The notes beneath the pieces are model-generated. The model was not told where the DNA came from and searched no databases. It saw only the letters and a program-made list of their open reading frames with translations. 41,489 nucleotides of DNA from Geodermatophilus poikilotrophus (GTDB taxonomy: Bacteria > Actinomycetota > Actinomycetes > Mycobacteriales > Geodermatophilaceae): the NCBI RefSeq assembly GCF_900111455.1, contig NZ_FOIE01000001.1:404877-446365 (forward strand). The letters are read 5' to 3'. The position numbers and the translations under genes were made by a program. This document shows positions 8,553 to 16,887 of the stretch, piece after piece. Every line of letters begins with the position of its first letter. The first letter of the stretch is position 1.

Positions 8553-10798
8553 GACGGCCTCCCCACCAGCACCGGCTCACGCACCCCGTCGAGCTCCGTC
8601 CGGTGCGCGTCGGCCGGCCGGTCCGGACGCGTGACCCAGCCCGCGAAGTCGGCCGCGACGAAGGGGCGTCCGCTCTTGCGGAGCTCCTGGCGGGCCGCCT
8701 CCTCCAGCAGCTCCATCGTGACGGCTCCGTCACGGGCCACGGCCAGGAAGGTGGCGTTGAGCGCGACGTTGCGGATCTGCCCGCCGGTCATACCGGGACG
8801 GGCCAGCGCGACCATGTCCAGCCGGTCGACCCCGGGCACCTGCCAGCGCCGCGGCCCCCCCGCAGTCCCCACCTGGCCCGTCTCGGGGTCGGGCGTGGTG
8901 TCCTCCGGGAAGACTGCCCGCCAGATCCGCTCGCGCTCGACCGGCCCGGGGAACGGGAAGGCGATCACGAAGCGCAGGCGCCGCAGGAAGGCGGGATCGA
9001 GGGCGGCCTTCATGTTGGTGGTCAGGATGGCCAGCCCCCGGTAGGCCTCCATGCGCTGGAGGAGGTAGCTGACCTCGATGTTGGCGTACCGGTCGTGGCT
9101 GTCCTGCACCTCGCTGCGCTTGCCGAAGATCGCGTCGGCCTCGTCGAAGAGCAGGACGGAGCCGCCCTGCTCGGCCGCGTCGAACACCTGCCGGAGGTTC
9201 TTCTCGGTCTCCCCGATGTACTTGCTGACCACGCTGGCCAGGTCGATGCGGTAGAGGTCGAGCCGGAGCTCGTTCGCGAGGGCCTCGGCCGCCATCGTCT
9301 TGCCCGTGCCGCTCTCGCCCGCCAGGAGGGCGGTGATCCCGAGCCCGCGGGAGAGCCGCGACCGGAACCCGTACTCGTCGTAGACGCGGACCCGATGGCG
9401 TGCCTGGTCGCGGACCTGCTCCAGGAGGCGCTGCTCGCGCTCGGGGAGCTTGACGTCCGCGAGCCTCGTCTCGGTGACGATCCGCTGGGCGAGGCCCTCG
9501 AGGCGGGGGCGGACCCGCAGCCGGCAGGTGTCCCAGGCGCCGGCCCCGTCGTCGCCGACCTCGTCGGCCACGTCGGCGATCTCCCCGGCGTTGAGGTCGA
9601 ACTGCCCGGCCAGTCGCTCGGGCCACTCCCCCGGGGTCCCGGCGAGGACCTCCTCCCACATCGAGCGCTGCTCGGCGGCCCGCGGGCGGCTCACGTCGAG
9701 GACGAACGTGGTGTCCTGCTGCGACAGGGGTTCGCGCACGTCGAGGAACACCAGACCGACCAGCCGGGTGAGCAGGCGCCCCAGCACCCGGGTGGCCTCC
9801 TCGGTGGCGGAGTCGGCTTCCACGAGCAGGGCCACGCCCTGCAGCCGGGTCTCCCGGTTCCACAGGTCCACCAGGACCGCCAGGTCCACACCGGGGGGGA
9901 TCTGCGCGACCGGCAGCCGGCACAGGTCGAGACCGACCGCCCCGGCTATCCGATGGGCGAACAGCCGCTTGGTGGCGCTGTCGCCGCCGGGCATCTGGAC
10001 CAGCAGCCGGTCGCTGCCGGGCGGCAGGCGGCGCAGGTGGTCGAGCGCGAGGTCGAGACGGCTCCGCTGGGCCGGGCTCACCACGGTGTCGCGCCGGTCG
10101 GCGTGCAGGGCGTCGAGGACGGGCGCGAGCCGGTCGTCCACGTAGTCCCGGCCCCGCACGTGGTCGACGATCCGCTCGTCCATCCGCAGGGCACTGCTCA
10201 CGAGGGCCTGAGCCGGCCCCTGGATGATGTCGACCAGGCGCCAGGAACGCAGCGGGCGGTCCGGTCCGAGCGCCGCCCACTCCGGGACGGCGGCGATCCG
10301 GGTCATCTCCGCTCTGCGCTCGGGCGACGCCGCGTCGAACTCGTCGTCCATGGCCAGGCTCAGGGAGAGGGCGAAGGTCGGGGCGCCGGCCGCGCTCTCG
10401 GGCATCGCCCGGCACAGGGCCGCTATCTCGGTGCTCACGGCGTGCGCGAGGCACAGCAGAGCCACGTCCTGCTCGAAGGGGCGCAGGCCCAGGGCGTCGC
10501 AGAGGCGCGTGAACCGCGGTCTGGGCTGGGCTGCCAGGGCTTCCTCGAGCCGCCGCCGCGCCCGCCGCGCCGCCCCCCGCCGGTCCTCCGGCTCCGGGTC
10601 GGGGACGACCAACTCCGGACGGGGGGGCGGCCGACGACCCCAGAGGCGGCCGGACGTCGGGGCGTAGGCGGGGGACTCCGGGTCCACCGCGGCGGGGGCG
10701 TGCCCGTGCTGCCGGGGCGGGACGAGGACCGCCCTCAGCCAGGTCATGGTGGCGTCCATCAACCGGTCGTCGGTGTCCCGGAGGTCTGTCGTGGTCAT
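8549..10798 (-). CDS. eCIS AAA+ ATPase (Afp15/Pvc15-like)
   Basis: A 749-residue ATPase. The C-terminal AAA module has Walker A GESGTGKT (about residues 493-500), Walker B LLFDEADA (about 548), sensor-1 ILTTN and the arginine-bearing segment DPAFLRRLRF. Before it lies a second, degenerate AAA-like domain (about 255-400) with MPGGDSATKR where a P-loop would be and ALLVEADSA where Walker B would be; it probably no longer hydrolyses ATP. PVC/Afp systems carry such an ATPase, thought to help assembly or payload loading. The ATG at 10798 overlaps the upstream DUF4255 stop (ATGA). Assignment is strong; the precise role is not settled in the family. Confidence 0.93.
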   Translation of the reverse strand: MTTTDLRDTDDRLMDATMTWLRAVLVPPRQHGHAPAAVDPESPAYAPTSGRLWGRRPPPRPELVVPDPEPEDRRGAARRARRRLEEALAAQPRPRFTRLCDALGLRPFEQDVALLCLAHAVSTEIAALCRAMPESAAGAPTFALSLSLAMDDEFDAASPERRAEMTRIAAVPEWAALGPDRPLRSWRLVDIIQGPAQALVSSALRMDERIVDHVRGRDYVDDRLAPVLDALHADRRDTVVSPAQRSRLDLALDHLRRLPPGSDRLLVQMPGGDSATKRLFAHRIAGAVGLDLCRLPVAQIPPGVDLAVLVDLWNRETRLQGVALLVEADSATEEATRVLGRLLTRLVGLVFLDVREPLSQQDTTFVLDVSRPRAAEQRSMWEEVLAGTPGEWPERLAGQFDLNAGEIADVADEVGDDGAGAWDTCRLRVRPRLEGLAQRIVTETRLADVKLPEREQRLLEQVRDQARHRVRVYDEYGFRSRLSRGLGITALLAGESGTGKTMAAEALANELRLDLYRIDLASVVSKYIGETEKNLRQVFDAAEQGGSVLLFDEADAIFGKRSEVQDSHDRYANIEVSYLLQRMEAYRGLAILTTNMKAALDPAFLRRLRFVIAFPFPGPVERERIWRAVFPEDTTPDPETGQVGTAGGPRRWQVPGVDRLDMVALARPGMTGGQIRNVALNATFLAVARDGAVTMELLEEAARQELRKSGRPFVAADFAGWVTRPDRPADAHRTELDGVREPVLVGRPS

Positions 10799-12042
10799 GG
10801 CAGGGTCACCTGTGGGGTCGGGGCCGACGGCGGGGTCCCGCCACGGCGGAGGTCGAGGGTGCTCTCGGCCCCGTCCACCTGGACACGGACGAGGTAGGTC
10901 CCGGCCGGTACGGTGCCGCGCCGGAACCGCAGGGTGGTGGCCCCCGCGGACGGGACGGCCTCCGGCTCCAGCCGGTGGAAGCCCAGCGTCCGCCCGCTCG
11001 GCAGGGGGTCGAGGTGTTCGTTGAGCATCAGGACGACCCGCTGCCCGGCGGCGAGGGACGGCGCGAACTCGACCACGACGGCCCCGGCTGCGGGATCCGG
11101 CGACGGCCCCGCGGCGGGCTCGAACGTGGCCGTGACCGCCGGCCGCAGCACGAAGGAGACCCCTGCCGACTCGACCGCGTCGTGCGGCAAAGGGGGCACC
11201 CCGATGGCCACCCGGTGCACCACCTGCACCACGTGGACCCCGGCCGGGAGCCCCGCGGCGGGCACGACGATCCGCGTGTCGGTGACCGTGGTGACCGGCC
11301 GGGGGTCACCGCCGTCGAAGCGGACGGCGGTGGACGGGCCGCGGAGGTTCCGGCCGAGGACCTCCAGTTCCGACGGCGCACCGGCGGCCGCGTCGCCGCC
11401 GCCGGGACGGACCCGGTCGACGACGGGTTGCCGGGCGGCCACGGCGTCGACGCCGCCCTGCTGCACCGGCAGCGGTTCCCGCGTCGCCACGGGCGCCTCG
11501 ATGAGGACGACGCTGGCCCCGTAGGCGACCGAGAGGCGATAGGGCACCTGGAGGAAGGTCGACCAGACCTTCGACATGTCGTCCAGGCTCAGGTCCCCCG
11601 GGGAGAAGTGCACCGACTCCAGCTCCTCGGCGAGGTCCGACTCGGTCAGCCACGGTTCGCCCTGGCTGGCTGCGGCCAGCTCCGCCCGGCTCAGGCCCGG
11701 CGCACTGTGCAGGGCCGCCAGCGAGGTCCCGAGCATCCGCTGAGGCACGAGCTGCTCCTCGTCGCCGGAGAAGCTCAGCAGGTAGTGCAGGTCGACGGCC
11801 GCGCGTGGACGCCTACGGACCTCCGTGGGGTCGGATCCCCGGGTCGGCAGGTCCTCGTTGCGCAGCGCGGCGTTGGGGGTGATGCGGTAGAGGAAGATGG
11901 TCACCTGGCTGCGCGCGTCGCCGTCCGTCGCCTGCGGGCGCCGCGCCGCTACGTCGGCACCGGCGACCTCCGCCCCGATGGCCCCGGCGAGTCGGAGTCT
12001 CAGGGCCTCGGTGACCGTCGCGATGGCGAGGTGGTTGGCCAT
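10795..12042 (-). CDS. DUF4255 (Pvc16-like) tail terminator with C-terminal IPT-like domains
   Basis: A 415-residue protein starting MANHLAIATVTEALRLRL at 12042. The first about 190 residues match the DUF4255/Pvc16 pattern: VTIFLYRITPNAALRNEDLPTRG, then DLHYLLSFSGDEEQLVPQRMLG and YRLSVAYGASVVLIEA. In PVC particles this protein caps the distal end of tube and sheath. The C-terminal half is Val/Pro-rich beta sequence (ELEVLGRNLRG, TDTRIVVPAAGLPAGVHVVQVVH, PAGTYLVRVQVDG) that looks like one or two IPT/Ig-like domains, a common extension in actinobacterial homologues. The start overlaps the upstream stop by one base (TGATG). Confidence 0.9.
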   Translation of the reverse strand: MANHLAIATVTEALRLRLAGAIGAEVAGADVAARRPQATDGDARSQVTIFLYRITPNAALRNEDLPTRGSDPTEVRRRPRAAVDLHYLLSFSGDEEQLVPQRMLGTSLAALHSAPGLSRAELAAASQGEPWLTESDLAEELESVHFSPGDLSLDDMSKVWSTFLQVPYRLSVAYGASVVLIEAPVATREPLPVQQGGVDAVAARQPVVDRVRPGGGDAAAGAPSELEVLGRNLRGPSTAVRFDGGDPRPVTTVTDTRIVVPAAGLPAGVHVVQVVHRVAIGVPPLPHDAVESAGVSFVLRPAVTATFEPAAGPSPDPAAGAVVVEFAPSLAAGQRVVLMLNEHLDPLPSGRTLGFHRLEPEAVPSAGATTLRFRRGTVPAGTYLVRVQVDGAESTLDLRRGGTPPSAPTPQVTLP

Positions 12043-13025
12043 CAGCGGCCTCCCCGCCGCGCCAGGTACTCGGCGAGCGGCAGGACGCCGGGAGCCGGGA
12101 CGGGTCGCCGCCCGGGCGCGGGCGCGGTGGGCCGGCTGCGCACCTCGACCCGCCCGATCGTCACCTCGACGACGACCTCGTCCCGGGTCCCCGTCTCCTC
12201 GCGGTGGGCGCGGAACTGGTCGGGCGCCGGGGGCCGCAACCATCCCCCCGGTGCGGCATCCTCTCCGACCTCCCTGACCCGGACCGGCGGCGCCGGTGGC
12301 CCCGGCCGGACGTCGGTGGAGCCCCCCGGTCGTCGCTCCACCGGTGCCTCGGCCGGCGGGGCGGGGGTCCTCCGGGCGCGCGGAGAGGACGGTGGTGCCG
12401 TCGGCTCCCGCCGGGTCGGCTCGACCGGTGAGGACTGCGCGGACGGTGCCGGGTCGGGCGCCGCCGGGGCCTCGTCGCCCGGGCGCCGCGGTGCCGGCGG
12501 CCCCGCGCGCGGTGGCGACGGCGGTGGCGGAGGCACGTCGCCCGGCGCCCTCGGGGGAGCCACCGCTGCCGCCGGCGCCGCCGGGGGACGTGCGGTCGCC
12601 TCCGGCAGGTCCTGTGCGTCCCCGGTGACCGGCGGCCGGACCCCGCTGTCCCGGGCCGCGGTCACCGCAGGGGTCGAGGGCGCCGGGCCGTCCTCGACCG
12701 GTGCCGGTGCCGGTGTGACCGGCGCCCGACGCTCGACCCGCTCCGGGGACCGCACGGCGGGCGGGACATGCGGTTCCCCCGGCTCCCGCGACGCCTGACC
12801 GGGAGCCGGCGACGCGGGCCCTGCAGATCCACGGGCACCGGGACCGGGACCGTGGTGCGGCTGCCGTCGCGTTTCGTCCTGCGCCTCGACGAGGTCGTCG
12901 TCCGGGATGTCTGCGCCCGTCGTGATCGGGGCGACCGCCGGCTCGAACCGGGCCCGCGGTCGAGGCGCCAGCTCCTCCCGTGGGCCCACGCTGCGCGCGA
13001 CGAGGGAGCCGAGGAAGTCCGTCAT
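12042..13025 (-). CDS. Proline-rich disordered eCIS linker protein
   Basis: A 327-residue protein with a short conserved-looking N-terminus (MTDFLGSLVARSVGPREELAPRPRARFEP), about 230 residues of Pro/Ala/Arg/Glu low-complexity sequence, and a structured C-terminus (DEVVVEVTIGRVEVR, then VLPLAEYLARR). I recognise no enzyme domain. The pattern of two conserved ends joined by a long disordered spacer suggests a tether between two particle parts. The ATG at 13025 overlaps the upstream stop by 4 bp. The frame extends upstream to 13163, but that would overlap the previous gene by over 130 bp and is poor sequence. Confidence 0.8.
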   Translation of the reverse strand: MTDFLGSLVARSVGPREELAPRPRARFEPAVAPITTGADIPDDDLVEAQDETRRQPHHGPGPGARGSAGPASPAPGQASREPGEPHVPPAVRSPERVERRAPVTPAPAPVEDGPAPSTPAVTAARDSGVRPPVTGDAQDLPEATARPPAAPAAAVAPPRAPGDVPPPPPSPPRAGPPAPRRPGDEAPAAPDPAPSAQSSPVEPTRREPTAPPSSPRARRTPAPPAEAPVERRPGGSTDVRPGPPAPPVRVREVGEDAAPGGWLRPPAPDQFRAHREETGTRDEVVVEVTIGRVEVRSRPTAPAPGRRPVPAPGVLPLAEYLARRGGR

Positions 13026-13741
13026 CGCCGGACCAGGTCCAGGTAGAGGGACCGGCGCGCCGGGCTCATGGCGAGGATGTCGGCCTCGGACCAGCCGTAG
13101 GCCCAGGCGAGGCCGTGGACGTCCTGGACGAGGCCCCGGGTCCAGTCGTCGAGCTCCTGCCACAGGAACGAGACGATGTCGAAGGTCGCCGCCCAGGCCC
13201 GGCCGCAGGTCGGGCAGCTGAGCGCCAGCCGGGTGTCAGCCTGCGGGTCGACCTCCGCCATGCGGGCCGCCAGTTCCGCGTGCACCCCGTCGGGGAGCTC
13301 GGCGGGCGTGACGTCCGCGTCGCCGCAGCGGGCACTGAGGACGCAGCGGCCGAGCAGCGCCGCGCGTCCCTCCGGGGCCGACCGGGCGGTCTCCAGCGCG
13401 ACGAGGTCGCCGGCCGTCGGCGGCCGGGCCCGCACGGTGTAGCCGTCGTGGCGGAGTTCGAAGGTCTCCGTCGGGTCGCCGGGCGGGGGCACCCGCACGT
13501 CGTCGACGTCGAAACCCAGCTCCACCCGCTCGCCGCACCCGGGGCAGGAGGTGACGGCCACGACGGCGGGACCGAAGAGCTGTCCGCGCAGGTCCAGGAG
13601 CAGCGCGTCGCGCTGGCCGACGCTCAGGCCTGGCCGTCGGGCGGCGTCCACCCCGAGCAGCCCGAGGAGGGACAGGCCGCGGCGACCGGGCGTCCGGCCC
13701 CGTCCCTCCTCCCATGCGGCAACGAGGTCGGCGGCGTGCAT
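13022..13741 (-). CDS. Zinc-ribbon baseplate-type protein
   Basis: A 239-residue protein with two CPxC pairs, SCPGCGERVELGF (about residues 65-77) and SCPTCGRAWAATF (about 174-186). Together they can make one four-Cys zinc site. It ends with FLWQELDDWTRGLVQDVHGLAWAYGWSEADILAMSPARRSLYLDLV, a helical tail resembling the T4 gp26/gp51-type baseplate proteins found in many phage-like clusters. It lies directly downstream of the tube gene (4-bp gap) and overlaps the linker gene. I infer a structural or assembly role in the baseplate. Confidence 0.8.
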   Translation of the reverse strand: MHAADLVAAWEEGRGRTPGRRGLSLLGLLGVDAARRPGLSVGQRDALLLDLRGQLFGPAVVAVTSCPGCGERVELGFDVDDVRVPPPGDPTETFELRHDGYTVRARPPTAGDLVALETARSAPEGRAALLGRCVLSARCGDADVTPAELPDGVHAELAARMAEVDPQADTRLALSCPTCGRAWAATFDIVSFLWQELDDWTRGLVQDVHGLAWAYGWSEADILAMSPARRSLYLDLVRR

Positions 13742-13745
13742 GGCG

Positions 13746-14264
13746 TCACTGGTTGAGGGTCGGCTCGGAGGGCTCGGGCACGTCGAGGTCGCGCTCCCAA
13801 CCCTCGTTCTCGAGCTTGATCGTCTCGATGGCGACCGCGTTGGCGTTGGCGTCGAGGTCCGGCAGCGTCTGGAACTCCGAGACCCAGCAGCGGTAGACCT
13901 TGAAGGTCTTCACGACCTGGCCGGCCTCGTTGTAGAGGTCGATCAGGATGTCGCGCCGGAAGTCCTTGAGCGACATCTCCTGCCCGAGCCCGTTGCCGTA
14001 GTGCCACACCTTGTTGGCCCACTGCTCGAACTCGACGTCGTGCGTGACGCCGCGTTCGAGGGTGATCGCCTCGTACTTGGTCCGGCCGGGAGCCCGGCGG
14101 CTGCTGCTGGGGTCGCCGCCCTCGCGGTGCTCGACCACCTCCGTCGTCCGCTTGAGGGCGCTCACCTTGCTGATGCCGGCGACGTTCCGGCCCTCCCACC
14201 TGACCCGGAACTTGAAGTTCTTGTACGGGTCGAAGCGGTGGACGTTGACGTTGAACTGCGCCAT
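13746..14264 (-). CDS. eCIS inner tube protein (gp19/Afp1/Pvc1-like)
   Basis: A 172-residue protein, the usual tube size. Hallmarks of T4 gp19-like tube proteins: an N-terminal FDPYKNFKFRVRWEGRNVAGISKVSAL segment, KYEAITLERGVTHDVEFEQWANKVW, then RRDILIDLYNEAGQVVKTFKVYRCWVSEFQTL and IETIKLENEGWERD at the C-terminus. Hexamers of this protein stack into the needle tube that is driven into a target. The Shine-Dalgarno GGAGG lies just downstream of the sheath stop codon, giving strong coupled expression. Only one tube paralogue is visible, unlike Afp/PVC which have two. Confidence 0.96.
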   Translation of the reverse strand: MAQFNVNVHRFDPYKNFKFRVRWEGRNVAGISKVSALKRTTEVVEHREGGDPSSSRRAPGRTKYEAITLERGVTHDVEFEQWANKVWHYGNGLGQEMSLKDFRRDILIDLYNEAGQVVKTFKVYRCWVSEFQTLPDLDANANAVAIETIKLENEGWERDLDVPEPSEPTLNQ

Positions 14265-14274
14265 CGTCGCCTCC

Positions 14275-15771
14275 TCAGGCCTGGACCTGTCCAGCCATCT
14301 GCTGGAGCTTGAGCACGACGAACTCGGCCGGCTTCAGCGGCGCGAAGCCCACGACGACGTTGACGATGCCGAGGTTGACGTCGTTCTGCGTCGTCGTCTC
14401 CTTGTCGCACTTGACGAAGTAGGCGTCCCGTGGTGTGGCGCCCTGGAAGGCCCCCTTGCGGAACTGGTCGTTCATGAACGCACCGACGTTGAGCCGGATC
14501 TGGGCCCACAGCGGTTCGTCGTTGGGCTCGAACACGACCCACGCGAGGCTGCGGCGGAGGGTCTCCTCGATGAACAGCGCGGTCCGGCGCACCGGCACGT
14601 ACTTCCACTCCGAGCCGATCTCGTCGTTGCCGCGGCAGGTACGGGCGCCCCACACCACCGAGCCGTAGACCGGGAAGGTCCGCAGCGCGTTGACGCCCCT
14701 CTTGTTGAGCTGCCCGGACTCCGGGTCGGTCAGCGTGTTCACCAGGCCGCGGACGGCACCGAGGCTGGCGTCGATGCCCGCGGGCGCCTTCCAGACCCCG
14801 CGGGTGGTGTCGGTCCGCGCGTAGATGCCTGCCACCAGGCCGCTCGGGGGGAAGGCGCGGGCCCGTCCCTCCTGGAGGGGGTCGCCGATCCTGACCCACG
14901 GGTAGTAGATGGCGGCGTTGATGCCGGCGGCGCCCGTGATCGGCCTGACCGTCGACTCGTTGGTCGTGGTGCCGCCGTCGGCGATGAGGAAAGCCCGCTT
15001 CCTCTGGCAGAAGTCCGCCAACTGCGCCAGCCTCTCGAGGTCGGTGAGTCCTGGGACGCACAGCAGGTTGAACAGGTCGACCCGGTCCAGGTGGAACACG
15101 CCGCCGAGGTGACCGTCCTCGTCCGCCTCGGTGGGCACGACCTGAGCCCAGAAGTCGTCGGTGTCGGGAAGGAGCGGGTCGCCGTCCGAGCCGCCGTCGA
15201 GCCTCTGGTCCGTGACCGGGGAGATGCTCCCCCCGTCCTCGGGCGCCTGCGCGTTGAGGATCTCGGACTCCTCGTTGACGACGCTCTCCACGAACCGCGA
15301 GTCGGCGGGGTCCACGGAGAGGTTCTCGAAGGCCTCGACCAGCTGCTTGCTGCCGCCGGGTGGGTAACGGGAGATCGTCAGACCGAAGCGGCCCGGCTCC
15401 CCATCGATCGGGGTGACGTCGACGACGTAGTCCTCCGCCCACAGGCCCGGACCGGTCGCCGTCAGGGTCACGTCGCCCACCGTGGTCGACGCGAACGTGG
15501 CGGCGGGGTCGGCGACGCGGATGACGTAGGCCTCCTGACCGCCGGCGGCGAAGAAGTGCGACACCGCGTAGCTCACGGTGCTGTTGCGGTGCAGCCCGCC
15601 GAAGAGGCGGTCGTAGTCGCCCCACGAGAAGACGTGGCCGGCCTGGTCGACCGGCCCGCGCGGGGTCCAGCCGACGAACGCGGCGATCGACGTCGCGACC
15701 CCGGTGATGGCCCGCACGCCGCTCGGGATCTCCTCGACGTACACACCGGGATAGCTGAGTTGCGTGGGCAT
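14275..15771 (-). CDS. eCIS contractile sheath protein
   Basis: A 498-residue sheath subunit beginning MPTQLSYPGVYVEEIPSGVRAITGVATSIAAFVGWTPRGP, the canonical N-terminus of phage tail sheath proteins. The C-terminal domain holds GIDASLGAVRGLVNTLTDPESGQLNKRGVNALRTFP, VWGARTC, FIEETLRRSLAWVVFEPNDEPLW and the final INVVVGFAPLKPAEFVVLKLQQM-like strand. The sheath contracts to drive the tube. The ATG at 15771 follows an AAGGAG site and lies four bases after the TAG of the coiled-coil gene; an upstream extension of the frame is low quality. Only one sheath gene is present here. Confidence 0.97.
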   Translation of the reverse strand: MPTQLSYPGVYVEEIPSGVRAITGVATSIAAFVGWTPRGPVDQAGHVFSWGDYDRLFGGLHRNSTVSYAVSHFFAAGGQEAYVIRVADPAATFASTTVGDVTLTATGPGLWAEDYVVDVTPIDGEPGRFGLTISRYPPGGSKQLVEAFENLSVDPADSRFVESVVNEESEILNAQAPEDGGSISPVTDQRLDGGSDGDPLLPDTDDFWAQVVPTEADEDGHLGGVFHLDRVDLFNLLCVPGLTDLERLAQLADFCQRKRAFLIADGGTTTNESTVRPITGAAGINAAIYYPWVRIGDPLQEGRARAFPPSGLVAGIYARTDTTRGVWKAPAGIDASLGAVRGLVNTLTDPESGQLNKRGVNALRTFPVYGSVVWGARTCRGNDEIGSEWKYVPVRRTALFIEETLRRSLAWVVFEPNDEPLWAQIRLNVGAFMNDQFRKGAFQGATPRDAYFVKCDKETTTQNDVNLGIVNVVVGFAPLKPAEFVVLKLQQMAGQVQA

Positions 15772-15775
15772 GGGC

Positions 15776-16744
15776 CTACGCTCCTTGGGCTTCGGGGTCG
15801 GTGGCCGTCCCCTGGGGCGCGGCGTCGGGCGGCGCCTCGTGCAGCTTCTGCAGGTCGCCGGCGCGGGACCCTTCGAGTGCTGCTTGGTCGGCGGCGGATG
15901 CGGCGACCTGAGCCTGCGTCTCACCGACCGCGTTCTCGGCCTTGGCCAGGTCGCCGTTGGCCGTCTCGAGTGCTGTTGCCGCTGCGTGGACGGCCTTGAC
16001 CAGCTCGGTCTCGCAGCCGGGACCTCGGAGCCGGTCGAGCTCGGTCACGGCGGACTGGATGTCGGCGGCGATCACGCAGGCCTTCCTGGCGTCCCCGGCC
16101 GTGGTCGCGGCGACGAGCTCCGGCCGACGGGACTTGAGGCGGCCGGTGAGCTTCCTGATGGCCTCGGGCAGCCCCACGAGACGAGCGCTCGCATCGTCGT
16201 AGGCGCTCTGCTTCCGGGTCTGCACCAGCCGCTGCTCGTCCCGCTTCGTCTGCCGCTCGTCCAGCTCCTTCCACTCGGAGTCGACCTTGCTCCGCTTGTC
16301 GCGGATGGCCGCGTCGATGTTCTTGACCTTCTCCTTGAGGTTCGTCTTGATGTCGTCGCCGAGCTGTTTGATGAGCGGCTGGGCCGCCTCGACTGCCTGG
16401 TCCGTGTCCCTGACGGCAGCGGCGCTCTCGGCCCGCGCCTTCTCGAGTTCGCCCACCGCGCGCTCCAGGTCGGTGAGCTGCCTCTTGCCCGTCTGCTGCC
16501 GGATCTGCTGTCCGGCCAGCGCCGCCTTGTCCCGGTCCACGCCAACCGACAGCTGCGACTGGCGCAACCTGATGGCAGGCAGCATCTCGGCCAGGTTCTC
16601 CGGCGGCTCGGACGGCTTCGTCCGGGTCTCGGGGTCCGACTGCCCCCCCGCGGAGTAGGCGCGGGACTGCGCCGTGTCCCTCTGGCCGCCCGAAGCGTTG
16701 GTCGCGGAGCCACTGGCCGCGGCCTGGTCGTCCCGCATGCTCAT
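15776..16744 (-). CDS. First gene of the eCIS operon: helical coiled-coil protein
   Basis: A 322-residue hydrophilic protein. After a Ser/Gln/Gly-rich start (1-50) it is almost entirely predicted helix with long charged heptad-like runs (for example TGKRQLTDLERAVGELEKARAESAAAVRDTDQAVEAAQ, then KTNLKEKVKNIDAAIRDKRSKVDSEWKELDERQTKRDEQR), so a coiled coil is likely. It lacks a signal peptide and membrane segments. It is the first gene after the repeat-bearing promoter and sits 4 bp ahead of the sheath gene. I recognise no named family. Possible roles are a scaffold, a sheath chaperone or a particle-loaded protein; none is proven. Confidence 0.85.
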   Translation of the reverse strand: MSMRDDQAAASGSATNASGGQRDTAQSRAYSAGGQSDPETRTKPSEPPENLAEMLPAIRLRQSQLSVGVDRDKAALAGQQIRQQTGKRQLTDLERAVGELEKARAESAAAVRDTDQAVEAAQPLIKQLGDDIKTNLKEKVKNIDAAIRDKRSKVDSEWKELDERQTKRDEQRLVQTRKQSAYDDASARLVGLPEAIRKLTGRLKSRRPELVAATTAGDARKACVIAADIQSAVTELDRLRGPGCETELVKAVHAAATALETANGDLAKAENAVGETQAQVAASAADQAALEGSRAGDLQKLHEAPPDAAPQGTATDPEAQGA

Positions 16745-16838
16745 TCCGCTGCCCTCCGCTCCGGCTGGCGACCACCATGGGCTCCCTCTGCCGAGCCCTC
16801 AGGGAGTGAGACCGAGGTCTCGCGGGGTCACCGCGCGA

Positions 16839-16881
16839 ATGCTGGCCCACGCGCGTCACCGCAGCGTCACGGCGGCGTCAC
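16839..16881 (-). promoter_or_regulatory. Triple 11-bp SARP-type direct repeat, eCIS operon promoter
   Basis: On the plus strand GTCAC occurs at 16855, 16866 and 16877, exactly 11 bp apart; read in the sense of the eCIS operon these are three GTGACG units. A -10-like CAGCAT (minus strand, 16839-16844) follows 10 bp after the last unit. The first gene starts about 95 bp further on. Known SARP activators bind heptamer direct repeats at 11-bp pitch with the last one close to the -10 box. Confidence 0.75.
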
Positions 16882-16887
16882 CTCCGG

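Noticed and set aside
8435..10897. 820-codon plus-strand frame opposite the AAA ATPase
   Set aside because: The opposite strand encodes an unmistakable AAA ATPase; this frame is its mirror.
16827..16831. Extra GTCAC next to the eCIS promoter repeats
   Set aside because: It is 28 bp from the nearest unit, not a multiple of 11, so it is out of phase.
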